Both the position numbers and the translations under genes were made by a program. Of a stretch of 64,000 nt of DNA, positions 24,881-32,802 are shown piece after piece. The notes below the pieces were generated by a model. The model saw only the letters and a list, made by a program, of their open reading frames with translations. It ran no database searches and had not been told where the DNA came from. This DNA comes from Kribbella capetownensis (lineage in GTDB: Bacteria; Actinomycetota; Actinomycetes; Propionibacteriales; Kribbellaceae), in NCBI RefSeq assembly GCF_004331485.1, contig NZ_SJKD01000006.1, positions 434,001-498,000 on the forward strand. The letters are read 5' to 3'. The stretch's first letter is position 1; every line of letters starts with the position of its first letter.

Positions 24881-25592
24881 TCACGAACACGAACTCTTTC
24901 CCGGGGCGGTCCGGCGCCTCCCGCACCTCGTCAACCGTGAACCCCGCGGCCGTCAGCGACTTCTCGAGCTCGTCCCGCTCCCGGAACCACAAGGTCGAAT
25001 CCGACGTGAGCACCGCACCATCGGACTCGAACACATAGGTGCCCCGGAACGAAACGTACGGCAGCTCGACGGCGAGGAGATCGGACCAGCTCTCCACCGT
25101 GTCCACGCCCTCGACCGTCACGACCTGGTGCGTGTGCTCCCGGGTCCACTCTTCCCACGCCCGCTTCGCCGGATCTCGCGTCTCGAACACGAACCGCCCA
25201 CCGCGCCGCAGAGCTTGGTGTACGCCGGCCAGCGTCGCCGCCCACTCCTCGTCGGTCAGGAACACCTGCGCCACGTTCCCCGTCATCACCGCGAGGTCAA
25301 CCTCCAGCGGCGGCAACGTCGTCGCGTCCCCATGAATCCAGCGCACCCGATCGGCGTACTTCTTGCCCTTAGCAACTTCCAGCGAGGCCTCGGCCGGATC
25401 CACCCCGACCACATCAACCCCCTGCCCCGCCAGCAAGCAGCTCAGTTCCCCGGTCCCACACCCGACGTCGAGCACCCGCCGTACCCCGAACTCCCCCACC
25501 ATCGCGGCGTAATGCTGCAGATCCTCCCGCCCCGCATCCAGCGCGTCATAAACCGCCACCAACCGACGCACCCCAAACAAAGCATCAACCAT
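24867..25592 (-). CDS. Class I SAM-dependent methyltransferase
   Basis: 241 residues. Motif I is VRRVLDVGCGTGELSCLLAG (about residues 36-55), with VVGVDPAEASLEVA after it and DLAVMTGNVAQVF as motif IV. The C-terminal half carries the beta-sheet insert typical of small-molecule methyltransferases of the type 11/25 group. Substrate unknown. It overlaps the phosphotransferase gene tail-to-tail by 14 bases. Nothing adjacent suggests a pathway. Confidence 0.82.
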   Translation of the reverse strand: MVDALFGVRRLVAVYDALDAGREDLQHYAAMVGEFGVRRVLDVGCGTGELSCLLAGQGVDVVGVDPAEASLEVAKGKKYADRVRWIHGDATTLPPLEVDLAVMTGNVAQVFLTDEEWAATLAGVHQALRRGGRFVFETRDPAKRAWEEWTREHTHQVVTVEGVDTVESWSDLLAVELPYVSFRGTYVFESDGAVLTSDSTLWFRERDELEKSLTAAGFTVDEVREAPDRPGKEFVFVTTKQ

Positions 25593-25735
25593 CCCGCGAC
25601 GCTAACCCGCCCCGCACCGCCCCGCGACCACATTTCCGCGATCGGTCCTGCGCGGTCGCAATCATGAAGTGCCCCAAGCATCACCTGCCCCCGTGCAACT
25701 CCACACAAACCCAACGGATCCCCAGACCCCGGCGC

Positions 25736-26148
25736 CTACCCGAGATCCTCGAAGGAGTCCTCACCGGGCCGCCACACCATGAAGGACCTGTCCTCGAACC
25801 CGCCGAGCATCGCGATCTCAGGACTGACGAGCTCGTCTGACCTGGGATGCAGCACGATCGATCCGCCGGCGAAGTCGATCTGAAGACCACGCCCGGTCTC
25901 CTCGACCGTCGCGACCACCCGCCCAGGAATGAACGAGCGCAGCGCATCGGAGTACCCGACGTCACCGTCGTACAGCCGGGAATCGCCCACCTGCACACCC
26001 GGCATGACATCGCAGTTCAGCACCGGCAGCTCATCGGAGCCGATGGAGTCGAAGCGCAACTGCACGTAGTCCATCACAAACTGAACCGAGTACAGCCGGA
26101 ACCCGACCAACCGCCCCGCCCCAGCAACTCGTTCGGTACGTACGTCAC
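25736..26148 (-). pseudogene. Frameshifted gene of unknown function
   Basis: A 124-residue frame runs from a TTG at 26110 (LVGFRLYSVQFVMDYVQL...) and ends MVWRPGEDSFEDLG. Upstream, a different frame starting with GTG at 26148 reads VTYVPNELLGR and then breaks. Removing two bases (26114-26115, inside a GC-rich run) would join them as VTYVPNELLGRRLVGFRLYS. That is what I expect of the N-terminus of this family of small uncharacterised actinobacterial proteins. So either the gene is inactivated by a 2-base insertion, or it now starts at the TTG. Function unknown. Confidence 0.5.
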
Positions 26149-26176
26149 CGGATTCGACTCCAAGCCCACGAACTGA

Positions 26177-26212
26177 TCAGACACTGCAGCGGAATTCGAC
26201 TACGTCGCCGTC
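26177..26212 (-). repeat. Degenerate copy of the ychF 3' end
   Basis: Read on the minus strand this 36-base segment encodes DGDVVEFRCSV and a TGA stop. The true ychF ends DGDVVEFRFNV with TAA at 26243-26278. The two segments differ at only 5 of 36 positions and lie 66 bp apart. It is a partial tandem duplication, or the leftover tail of a second ychF-like gene. Confidence 0.75.
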
Positions 26213-26242
26213 CCACCCCCACCCCCGAAGGGGTACTTCTCT

Positions 26243-27319
26243 TTAGACGTTGAAGCGGAACTCGACTACGTCGCCGTCTTGCATGGTGTAGTCCTTGCCT
26301 TCCATGCGGACCTTCGCGGCGGAGCGGGCCGCGGTCATGGTGCCGGCGTCCATCAGGTCGTCGTACGAGACGATCTCGGCCTTGATGAAGCCTCGCTGGA
26401 AGTCGGTGTGGATGACGCCGGCCGCCTCCGGTGCGGTGGCGCCGCGCTTGATGGTCCAGGCGCGGGCTTCCTTCGGACCGGCGGTGAGGTACGTCTGCAG
26501 GCCGAGGGTGTCGAACCCGACCCGGGCCAGCACGTCCAGACCCGGCTCGTCGATGCCCATCTCCGCGAGCATCTCCCGCGCCTCGTCCTCGTCGCCGAGC
26601 TCGACCAGCTCCGCCTCGAACTTCGCGTCCAGGAAGATCGCCTCGGCCGGCGCCACCAGATCACGCATCTGCTGCTTCAAAGCCTCATCGGCGAGCTCGT
26701 CCGCGTCGCAGTTGAACACGAACAGGTACGGCTTGGCCGTCATCAGCATCAGTTCACGGATCGCATCGCGGTCCACGTCGGACGCGATGATCGGCGTACC
26801 CGCCTCGAGGTGCTTCTGCGCGGCCCGGACCGCCTCGAGCACGACCGCGCTCTCCTTCTTCAGCCGGGCTTCCTTCTCCAGCCGCGGGATCGCCTTCTCG
26901 ACGGTCTGCAGGTCGGCCAGGATCAGCTCGGTCTGGATGGTGGAGATGTCGTCGGCCGGCGAGACCTTGCCGTCGACGTGGGTGACGTCGTCGTCGCGGA
27001 ACACCCGGGTGACCTGGCAGATCGCGTCCGACTCACGGATGTGGCTGAGGAACTTGTTGCCCAGCCCCTCGCCCTCCGACGCGCCGCGGACGATGCCGGC
27101 GATGTCGACGAACTGCACGGTGGCAGGAATCACCTTGGCCGAGTTGTACAGCTCGGCCAGCTTGCCGAGCCGTGCGTCCGGTACGCCGACCACGCCCACG
27201 TTCGGCTCGATGGTCGCGAACGGATAGTTCGCGGCGAGCACGTTGTTCTTGGTCAGCGCGTTGAACAGGGTGGACTTGCCCGCATTGGGGAGCCCGACGA
27301 TTCCGATGGTGAGTGCCAC
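26243..27319 (-). CDS. ychF: Redox/ribosome-associated GTPase-like ATPase YchF (OLA1 family)
   Basis: 358 residues from the GTG at 27319. The G1 P-loop is GLPNAGKSTLFNAL near residues 9-22, the switch region reads VDIAGIVRGASEGEGLGNKF, and FVFNCDADE occupies the altered G4 position (NxxE-like) that gives the family its ATP preference. The C-terminal TGS-like domain ends DGDVVEFRFNV. YchF binds ribosomes and is linked to stress and redox responses. Highly conserved housekeeping gene. Just past its stop there is a degenerate copy of its last 11 codons. Confidence 0.95.
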   Translation of the reverse strand: MALTIGIVGLPNAGKSTLFNALTKNNVLAANYPFATIEPNVGVVGVPDARLGKLAELYNSAKVIPATVQFVDIAGIVRGASEGEGLGNKFLSHIRESDAICQVTRVFRDDDVTHVDGKVSPADDISTIQTELILADLQTVEKAIPRLEKEARLKKESAVVLEAVRAAQKHLEAGTPIIASDVDRDAIRELMLMTAKPYLFVFNCDADELADEALKQQMRDLVAPAEAIFLDAKFEAELVELGDEDEAREMLAEMGIDEPGLDVLARVGFDTLGLQTYLTAGPKEARAWTIKRGATAPEAAGVIHTDFQRGFIKAEIVSYDDLMDAGTMTAARSAAKVRMEGKDYTMQDGDVVEFRFNV

Positions 27320-27359
27320 GGGCGTCAAGAGTACGCGGCCGGGGCGCATGGACCCCAAT

Positions 27360-27890
27360 TCAGATCAGGAACGCCTCCAGCTCAGCGGCGTACCAGCGGC
27401 TGGTGCGGCCGATCGACCGCATGCCCAGGCGGCGGCACACTGCCAGTGACGCCGTGTTGTCCGGACGAACCACCGCGTGGATCTCACCGAGGCCGGCCTT
27501 GAATCCGCGTGCGATCGCACCACCCGCCGATTCTGTCGCGAGACCGCGCCCCCACGCGTCCGGATGGAAGTGCCAGCCGACCTCGACCTCCCCCTTGCTC
27601 GCGATCCCGTCGGACGGATCAGGCAGCGGAACGAGGAGAACAGTCCCCGCGACCGTGCCGGTCGACCGCTCCTCCACCGCCCAGACGCCGTACACCGGGT
27701 CCTGGTTGCGCTCGTTCCACCGCTTGATCACCCGCGCGGCCGCGTCGCGGTCCGTCATCAACCGCGGCTCGGCGCCGAGCCAGCGCGACACTTCCCAGCG
27801 CCGGTAGATGTCGAACACCCGATCCTCGTCCGTGTCCGCCCAGCCACGCACCACGAGCCGGTCCGTCTCGTAGACCACGTTCGGAGCCAT
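27360..27890 (-). CDS. GNAT-family N-acetyltransferase (RimJ/RimL-like)
   Basis: 176 residues from the ATG at 27890, preceded by GGGGGAGG. The start YETDRLVVRGW is typical of the RimJ/RimL-type acetyltransferase 3 subfamily. The acetyl-CoA site is DAWGRGLATESAGG, with a late VRPDNTASLAVCRRLGM. Acceptor unknown: a protein N-terminus, an amino acid or an antibiotic. Its start codon is only 24 bases from that of the divergent DUF817 gene, so the two promoters must overlap coding sequence or each other. Confidence 0.83.
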   Translation of the reverse strand: MAPNVVYETDRLVVRGWADTDEDRVFDIYRRWEVSRWLGAEPRLMTDRDAAARVIKRWNERNQDPVYGVWAVEERSTGTVAGTVLLVPLPDPSDGIASKGEVEVGWHFHPDAWGRGLATESAGGAIARGFKAGLGEIHAVVRPDNTASLAVCRRLGMRSIGRTSRWYAAELEAFLI

Positions 27891-27914
27891 CGCGGCACCT
27901 CCCCCTTCCGATTC

Positions 27915-28886
27915 ATGGAGCCGTCCGAACCAGCCGGGGGCAAGCCGCGTCTCCACTCTGTGACCAGTTGGAGAGATCGCCGTGGCCATCGATCACGCTT
28001 CGTGTCCGGATGCCTGCAATTCCTGCATTTCGGGTGGCTCGAGGTCGTCTCCTGCCTGTTCCCGATCTGCCTGTTCGCCGGCCTGGCCGTCTCGAAGTAC
28101 GTCGATCTCCCGATCGACCGGTACGACGCCCTGCTCGCGTACTGCCTCGGTCTCACCCTGCTGTTCTGGGTGGTCGGGCTGGAGACGTGGCGCGAGGTCG
28201 CGGTGATCTTCGCGTTCCACCTGGTCGGGCTCGGTCTCGAACTGTTCAAGGTGCAGGTCGGGTCGTGGCAGTACCCGGGCGACGCGGTCACGAAGTTCGC
28301 CGGAGTGCCGCTGTTCGCCGGATTCATGTACGCCGCGGTCGGCAGCTACATCTGTCAGGCCTGGCGCCGGTTCGACCTGCGCGTGAGCAGCTACCGTTCC
28401 GTGCCCACCACGGTCCTCGCCGTACTGATCTATGCGAACTTCTTCACCCACCACTGGATCGTCGATCTCCGCATCCCGATCGCGCTCGCCCTCCTCGTCG
28501 TCCTGCGTCGTACCTGGGTCTTCTTCACGGTCGGCTCACGGCGCTATCGCATGCCGCTCGCGCTGTCGTTCGGCCTGATCGGCTTCTTCCTGTGGATCGC
28601 GGAGAATTTCGGCACCTTCCTGGACGCGTGGAACTATCCCGACCAGGTCGACGTGTGGCGCCTCGTTCACCCGGCCAAGTTCGGCGCGTGGGCTCTGCTC
28701 GTCAGCATGAGCTTCGTCCTCGTTGCCAGCGTCAAGTCTTTGGAGGGCCGTCTCTACCACCGCGGCACGCCCGCCACCGTCTCGACGCCGGAGGCAACGA
28801 ACGTCGAGCCGGCCGACCTTCCAGCGAACATCACGGCGGCTGAGATCGCACCGCAACATGGGGATGCCAACCAGAGCTCACGGTAG
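27915..28886 (+). CDS. DUF817 family membrane protein
   Basis: 323 residues with about eight transmembrane helices. DUF817 landmarks are clear: FGWLEVVSCLFPICLFAGLA, GLETWREVAVIFAFHLVGLG, FKVQVGSWQYPGDAVTKFAG, FFTHHWIVDLRIP and LIGFFLWIAENFGTFLDAWN. The function of the family is unknown; the conserved His and Glu residues in the membrane might bind metal. The start at 27915 gives a 40-residue cytoplasmic lead that is longer than usual, so a later start is possible. Divergent from the GNAT gene. Confidence 0.83.
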   Translation: MEPSEPAGGKPRLHSVTSWRDRRGHRSRFVSGCLQFLHFGWLEVVSCLFPICLFAGLAVSKYVDLPIDRYDALLAYCLGLTLLFWVVGLETWREVAVIFAFHLVGLGLELFKVQVGSWQYPGDAVTKFAGVPLFAGFMYAAVGSYICQAWRRFDLRVSSYRSVPTTVLAVLIYANFFTHHWIVDLRIPIALALLVVLRRTWVFFTVGSRRYRMPLALSFGLIGFFLWIAENFGTFLDAWNYPDQVDVWRLVHPAKFGAWALLVSMSFVLVASVKSLEGRLYHRGTPATVSTPEATNVEPADLPANITAAEIAPQHGDANQSSR

Positions 28887-28958
28887 GGCGTCTTCCCGGG
28901 TGTGAGGCTCCTTCGGGGGAGCAACTGGGGAAATCCGCCTGATCTGTGAGGGAGCATC

Positions 28959-29726
28959 ATGTCCCGGAAGTTCGCCGCTTTCGTCGCGACCGGTGTGGCG
29001 TTGGCCGTCGTTGTCGGATCGCTGCTGACCTTGGCACTAGCACATTCGCGAGCGCCGAAGCCCGCCGTCGCGACCACACAGACCTCTGCCACACCGACCG
29101 TGACGCCGACCCAGACACCGATCGTCAACGCTCCACCGACCACGCGCCATACTCCGGCCCCGGACCCGACCGCAGCGCTTGCTGCAGGCAACAAGAAGGT
29201 CCTGTTTCTGAGCTTCGACGACGGGCCGGACCCGCTCTGGACTCCACGGATCCTGCAGATCCTGGCCAAGCACGGCGCGCACGCGACCTTCTTCGAACTC
29301 GGCTCCATGCAGGCCGCGCACCCGGGTCTACGTGAACAGGTGCTTGCCGCAGGCAACACCATCGGCAGCCACTCGATCACTCACCCGCAACTCACCGCTC
29401 TCCCTGCCGCCAAACGCCGGCACGAGATCTTCGACGGACCGAAGTCCACCTGCTACCGCCCCCCGTACGGCGCATCGAACCCGAAGGTCCGCGCCGACAT
29501 CAAAGCGGCCGGCATGACCCAGGTCCTCTGGGACGTCGACCCCCGCGACTGGGCCCGCCCAGGCACGACCGCGATCGTCCACAACATCCTCACCCACGCC
29601 CACCGCCGCAACATCATCCTCCTCCACGACGGCGGCGGCGACCGCTCCCAAACCGCCGCCGCCCTGGACAAAGTCCTCCCCCTCCTCAAATCCCAGGGCT
29701 ACACCTTCCCCGCCATGACCTGCTGA
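28959..29726 (+). CDS. Exported polysaccharide (chitin/peptidoglycan) deacetylase, NodB fold
   Basis: 255 residues. An N-terminal hydrophobic segment (FVATGVALAVVVGSLLTLAL) acts as signal or anchor, then a Thr/Pro-rich stalk to about residue 78. The NodB domain keeps all five catalytic motifs: FLSFDDGPD, SHSITH, YRPPYG, WDVDPRDW and LLHDGGGDR. It should remove N-acetyl groups from wall or exogenous glycans outside the cell. GAGGGAG precedes the ATG. The 70-base leader contains a small hairpin and G-rich segments (see findings). Contrast with the motif-defective lipoprotein at 14793-15965. Confidence 0.88.
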   Translation: MSRKFAAFVATGVALAVVVGSLLTLALAHSRAPKPAVATTQTSATPTVTPTQTPIVNAPPTTRHTPAPDPTAALAAGNKKVLFLSFDDGPDPLWTPRILQILAKHGAHATFFELGSMQAAHPGLREQVLAAGNTIGSHSITHPQLTALPAAKRRHEIFDGPKSTCYRPPYGASNPKVRADIKAAGMTQVLWDVDPRDWARPGTTAIVHNILTHAHRRNIILLHDGGGDRSQTAAALDKVLPLLKSQGYTFPAMTC

Positions 29727-29849
29727 CCCTCAGCATGCCGAGCGGCAGGCGACCGCACACGGCACCGAGTCGGCACTCTCTCGGCAATTTCGCGGCACTT
29801 GGCCGCGTGTTGGCGGAAAGTGTCGGTGGGGTTGGGCACTATCGGTGAC

Positions 29850-31019
29850 ATGACGGGTACGACGGTGTTGTTGGTGTTGCTGTTCCTGGCGGTGGGGTTG
29901 CTGCTGGGGGCTGTGTTCGGCGTGCTCTGGGTGCGGGGGCGGGATGGGGCTCAGCTTGCGCGGGTGACTGCCGAGCGGGATGCGGCCGAGGATCGGGTTG
30001 TCGAGCTGACGCAGGAGCGGACCACGGTCGGGCAGCAGATGGGTGGCCAGGCTGTGGTCAAGGAGGCTCTGGATCGCCTGCATGTGCAGCTGAATCAGCT
30101 CGAGCAAGGCCGGGCCGCGTGGCAGAGCCAGCTGCATCAACAGGTCAACGAAGTGCGGATGAGTGGCGAGGCGTTGCGTCGCGAGACGGCGTCGTTGTCG
30201 ACCGCGTTGCGCAAGCCGCAGGTGCGTGGGCGCTGGGGTGAGCTGCACCTGCGCCGGACCGTTGAGCTGGCCGGCATGGTGGCGCATTGCGACTTCACCG
30301 AACAGACCACGACGGTCGGCGAGGACGGCGTACTGCGTCCTGACCTCGTCGTACGACTTGCCGAGGGCAAGAATCTGGTCGTCGACTCGAAGGTGCCGCT
30401 GGCTGCCTTCCTCGAGGCGGCGGAGTCGGACGACGCTGGGTTCCGCGAGGAACGGTTGCGTGCGCATGCCAGGCATCTGCGGACGCATGTCGATCAACTG
30501 GCGTCGAAGGCGTACTGGACACGACTGTCGCCGTCACCGGAGTTCGTCATCCTCTTCGTGCCTGGCGAATCGTTCCTGTCCGCGGCGCTCGACGTCGAGC
30601 CGTCCTTGCTGGAGTACGCCGCTGAGCGCCGGGTGATCCTGGCGACGCCGACCACGCTGATCGCGACGTTGCGGGCCGCGGCGTACGCCTGGAATCAGTC
30701 GGCGCTGACCGAGTCGGCGCAGCAGGTCTTCGAGCTGGGTCGCGAGCTGTACGAGCGTCTCAGCACGATGGGCGAGCACTTCGGACGAGTCGGGCGGTCC
30801 CTCACCTCCGCCGTGGAGGCCTACAACGGGACCGTCGGGTCGTTCGAACGCCGGGTCTTCATCACCGCCCGCAAACTCCGCGACCTCCACGTCACCGAAG
30901 CCGAGCTCACCGCCATGGAATCCATCGAAGCCTCGGTTCGCCCCCTCACGGCTCCAGAGTTCCTCGCCCTGGAGGACCGCGAGCCAACCCGCCGCTGGCC
31001 ACCCACCCAAGCCGGCTAA
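29850..31019 (+). CDS. rmuC: RmuC-family DNA recombination protein
   Basis: 389 residues from the ATG at 29850. A single N-terminal transmembrane helix (VLLVLLFLAVGLLLGAVFGV) is followed by a coiled coil (about 35-120) and then the RmuC nuclease-like core: KPQVRGRWGELHLRRTVELA, LVVDSKVPLAAFLEA, EFVILFVPGESFLSAAL and VILATPTTLIATLRAAAYAW. RmuC limits recombination between inverted repeats and is related to PD-(D/E)xK nucleases. No partner gene adjoins it. An earlier start is possible but would precede the membrane helix. Confidence 0.92.
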   Translation: MTGTTVLLVLLFLAVGLLLGAVFGVLWVRGRDGAQLARVTAERDAAEDRVVELTQERTTVGQQMGGQAVVKEALDRLHVQLNQLEQGRAAWQSQLHQQVNEVRMSGEALRRETASLSTALRKPQVRGRWGELHLRRTVELAGMVAHCDFTEQTTTVGEDGVLRPDLVVRLAEGKNLVVDSKVPLAAFLEAAESDDAGFREERLRAHARHLRTHVDQLASKAYWTRLSPSPEFVILFVPGESFLSAALDVEPSLLEYAAERRVILATPTTLIATLRAAAYAWNQSALTESAQQVFELGRELYERLSTMGEHFGRVGRSLTSAVEAYNGTVGSFERRVFITARKLRDLHVTEAELTAMESIEASVRPLTAPEFLALEDREPTRRWPPTQAG

Positions 31020-31020
31020 C

Positions 31021-31051
31021 CCCACCCCGATTCGAGCTGGATCGGGGTGGG
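31021..31051. terminator. Terminator hairpin after rmuC
   Basis: CCCACCCCGAT and ATCGGGGTGGG form a perfect 11-bp stem with a 9-base loop, starting just after the rmuC stop codon. It lies between convergent genes and could act in both directions. Confidence 0.75.
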
Positions 31052-31056
31052 TGCGG

Positions 31057-31096
31057 TTAGGGGGTTGGGGGGTTAGGGGGTTAGGGGGTTAGGGGG
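31057..31096. repeat. TTAGGGGG tandem array (G-quadruplex-forming)
   Basis: Five 8-bp units: TTAGGGGG, TTGGGGGG, then TTAGGGGG three times. The array overlaps the stop codon of the minus-strand MFS gene, and G-tracts continue to about 31140. Four or more runs of five guanines on one strand can fold into a G-quadruplex. Confidence 0.85.
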
Positions 31097-32513
31097 TTGC
31101 GGGGGCTGGGTGGGGGGACTGGGTTGTGGGGGTTTGGGCGGGTGATGGGTGTGGGGTGGCGGCGGGGTTGCGGGTGCGGAGGCCTATCCAGATCAGTAGT
31201 GCGCTGACGAGGGTGAAGGCGACGTCCGCACTCAGTGCCAACCGGTGGCCATTCACCAGCGTCGCCTGTGTGGCAGCGATCGCGAACAGAGCCGGCGTAC
31301 CTATCGTGACGGCGACCTCGCCGGTCATCGAGCTCAGCCCGGTCGCCAGCCCCTGATCCTCGTCGCTCACGCCGGAGGTCGCAGTCACCGTGAACGCGAC
31401 GATCGCACCCACGTGCCCGAAGAAGCCGACGAACAACGCCGGGACCAGAATCACCAGCGCGACCCAGGTCTGCGTCCCGAGGAACACGATCGGAAGCGTC
31501 GCCAGACCCTGGACGGCCAGCCCCACCGTCAGCACCTTCCGATAACCGATGCGTGCGATGACGCGACCGGCGACCACGCCGGCCGCCACCGAGGCGACGC
31601 CCGGGATGCCGAAGACGAGGCCGGTCTGGAACGGCGACAACCCCAGTACGTGCTGCACGTACAGCGTGGTCAGCACGATCATCGCCGGCTCCATCGCCCC
31701 GATCACCAGCCCGGCATAGTTGCCCCAGGCCACCGAAGGCCGGGTCAGGATCCGGATCGGGACGAGCGGCGCGGCCGACCGCCGTTCGATCAGCCCGAAC
31801 GCGATCAGCAGCAGTACGCCGACCGCCCCCGCCGGCAGGCTCCGCTCGATCACCGCATAGACGACGGCCAGCAGACCACCGGTCACCGTCATGGCTCCTG
31901 GCACATCCAGCTTCACCCGCTCCGGCGCCTTGCTCTCGTTGATCACGAACGGCGCGACCACCAGGACGATCACGACGGCCGGCACGTTGATGAAGAACGC
32001 CGCACGCCAACCGAGCAGGCTGACCAGCGCACCCCCGACCAACGCGCCGACGGCGAAACCGGCCGAGAGCAGCGCGCCACGCAGACCGAGGACGCGCGCC
32101 CGCACGGAGGCCTCCGAGAACGTGGTCGTGAGCAGAGCCATCGTCGCGGGCATCGCCATCGCGGTCGCCACACCCTGCAGCGCCCGAGCAGTCAGCATGA
32201 CCTCGGCGTGATTCGCCAGGCCGCCGAGGACGGATGCCGCCGCCAGCAACGCCATCCCGGACAGGAACAGCCTGCGGCGACCGAAGAAGTCCGCCAGCCG
32301 ACCGAACAACAGCATGCAGCCGGCCGCGGGAAGCGCGAACGCCGAAGTGATCCACGGCAGCCCCTCCGGACCCAGCCCAACACCTGCTCCGGCCTGCGGC
32401 AAAGCCACGTTGAGGATCGAGAAGTCGACCGACAGCATGAACCCGGCCCCCAGCAGAACGAGCAGGATCACGCGTTGCCGGGTGCTGAACCGGTACGACG
32501 CGGTGGTGTCCAT
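31089..32513 (-). CDS. MFS transporter, DHA2-like drug exporter
   Basis: 474 residues from the ATG at 32513, with GGAG 7 bases upstream. About 14 hydrophobic helices; motif A is GRLADFFGRRRLFLSG, motif C lies near GALLSAGFAVGALVGGALVS, and the N-terminus LGAGFMLSVDFSILNVALPQ is typical of EmrB/QacA-like 14-TM exporters. The last 25 residues are a Pro/Thr/Ala-rich tail (NPAATPHPSPAQTP...) encoded within the G-rich array at the gene's end, probably an extension created by repeat expansion. Control by the dyad overlapping its promoter is likely. Substrate unknown. Confidence 0.87.
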   Translation of the reverse strand: MDTTASYRFSTRQRVILLVLLGAGFMLSVDFSILNVALPQAGAGVGLGPEGLPWITSAFALPAAGCMLLFGRLADFFGRRRLFLSGMALLAAASVLGGLANHAEVMLTARALQGVATAMAMPATMALLTTTFSEASVRARVLGLRGALLSAGFAVGALVGGALVSLLGWRAAFFINVPAVVIVLVVAPFVINESKAPERVKLDVPGAMTVTGGLLAVVYAVIERSLPAGAVGVLLLIAFGLIERRSAAPLVPIRILTRPSVAWGNYAGLVIGAMEPAMIVLTTLYVQHVLGLSPFQTGLVFGIPGVASVAAGVVAGRVIARIGYRKVLTVGLAVQGLATLPIVFLGTQTWVALVILVPALFVGFFGHVGAIVAFTVTATSGVSDEDQGLATGLSSMTGEVAVTIGTPALFAIAATQATLVNGHRLALSADVAFTLVSALLIWIGLRTRNPAATPHPSPAQTPTTQSPHPAPATP

Positions 32514-32528
32514 GAGAAGCTCCATCCA

Positions 32529-32577
32529 GTAGCAACTGATCGATTGCTACTTTATAGCAACCGTCGGGTTGCATCAA
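32529..32577 (-). promoter_or_regulatory. Promoter and operator of the MFS gene
   Basis: On the minus strand a TTGATG (-35, 32577-32572) and TATAAA (-10, 32556-32551) are followed by GTAGCAA-N8-TTGCTAC (32529-32550), a perfect 7-bp-arm palindrome covering the start of transcription. The TTGCTA word recurs upstream. A MarR- or TetR-type repressor would fit; none is encoded next to the gene. Confidence 0.55.
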
Positions 32578-32651
32578 CCACCGACCATCACCCCTGTCGG
32601 AAAGCCGACAGGAGTGGGCTGTTGACACCCAGGGGTGGGGATACGCAACGA

Positions 32652-32665
32652 TGAGAGCGCTCTCA
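32652..32665 (+). promoter_or_regulatory. LacI-type operator upstream of the GH64 gene
   Basis: TGAGAGCGCTCTCA is a perfect 14-bp palindrome 137 bp before the glucanase start. It has the GAGCGCTC core used by actinobacterial LacI-family sugar repressors such as CebR/BglR. A near-copy, TGCGAGCGCTCTCA (13 of 14 identical), lies inside the gene at 33461-33474. Confidence 0.65.
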
Positions 32666-32802
32666 CTCGGTCCTTCGGTGATCTACCGTCCCTCGCCGTG
32701 CGGACCTGGGCGCCGGTTCGGGCGCTGTTGCGGCCTGGTAGCGCGACAGCTCGGCCGGCCGGTGCCTCGCCTTCTCGAACGGGACTGACCTGAGGAGGAT
32801 CT

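Noticed and set aside
31057-31096. Telomere or chromosome-end sequence
   Set aside because: The repeat is short, internal and flanked by normal genes on both sides. Actinobacterial linear ends use palindromic telomeres, not TTAGGG-type arrays.
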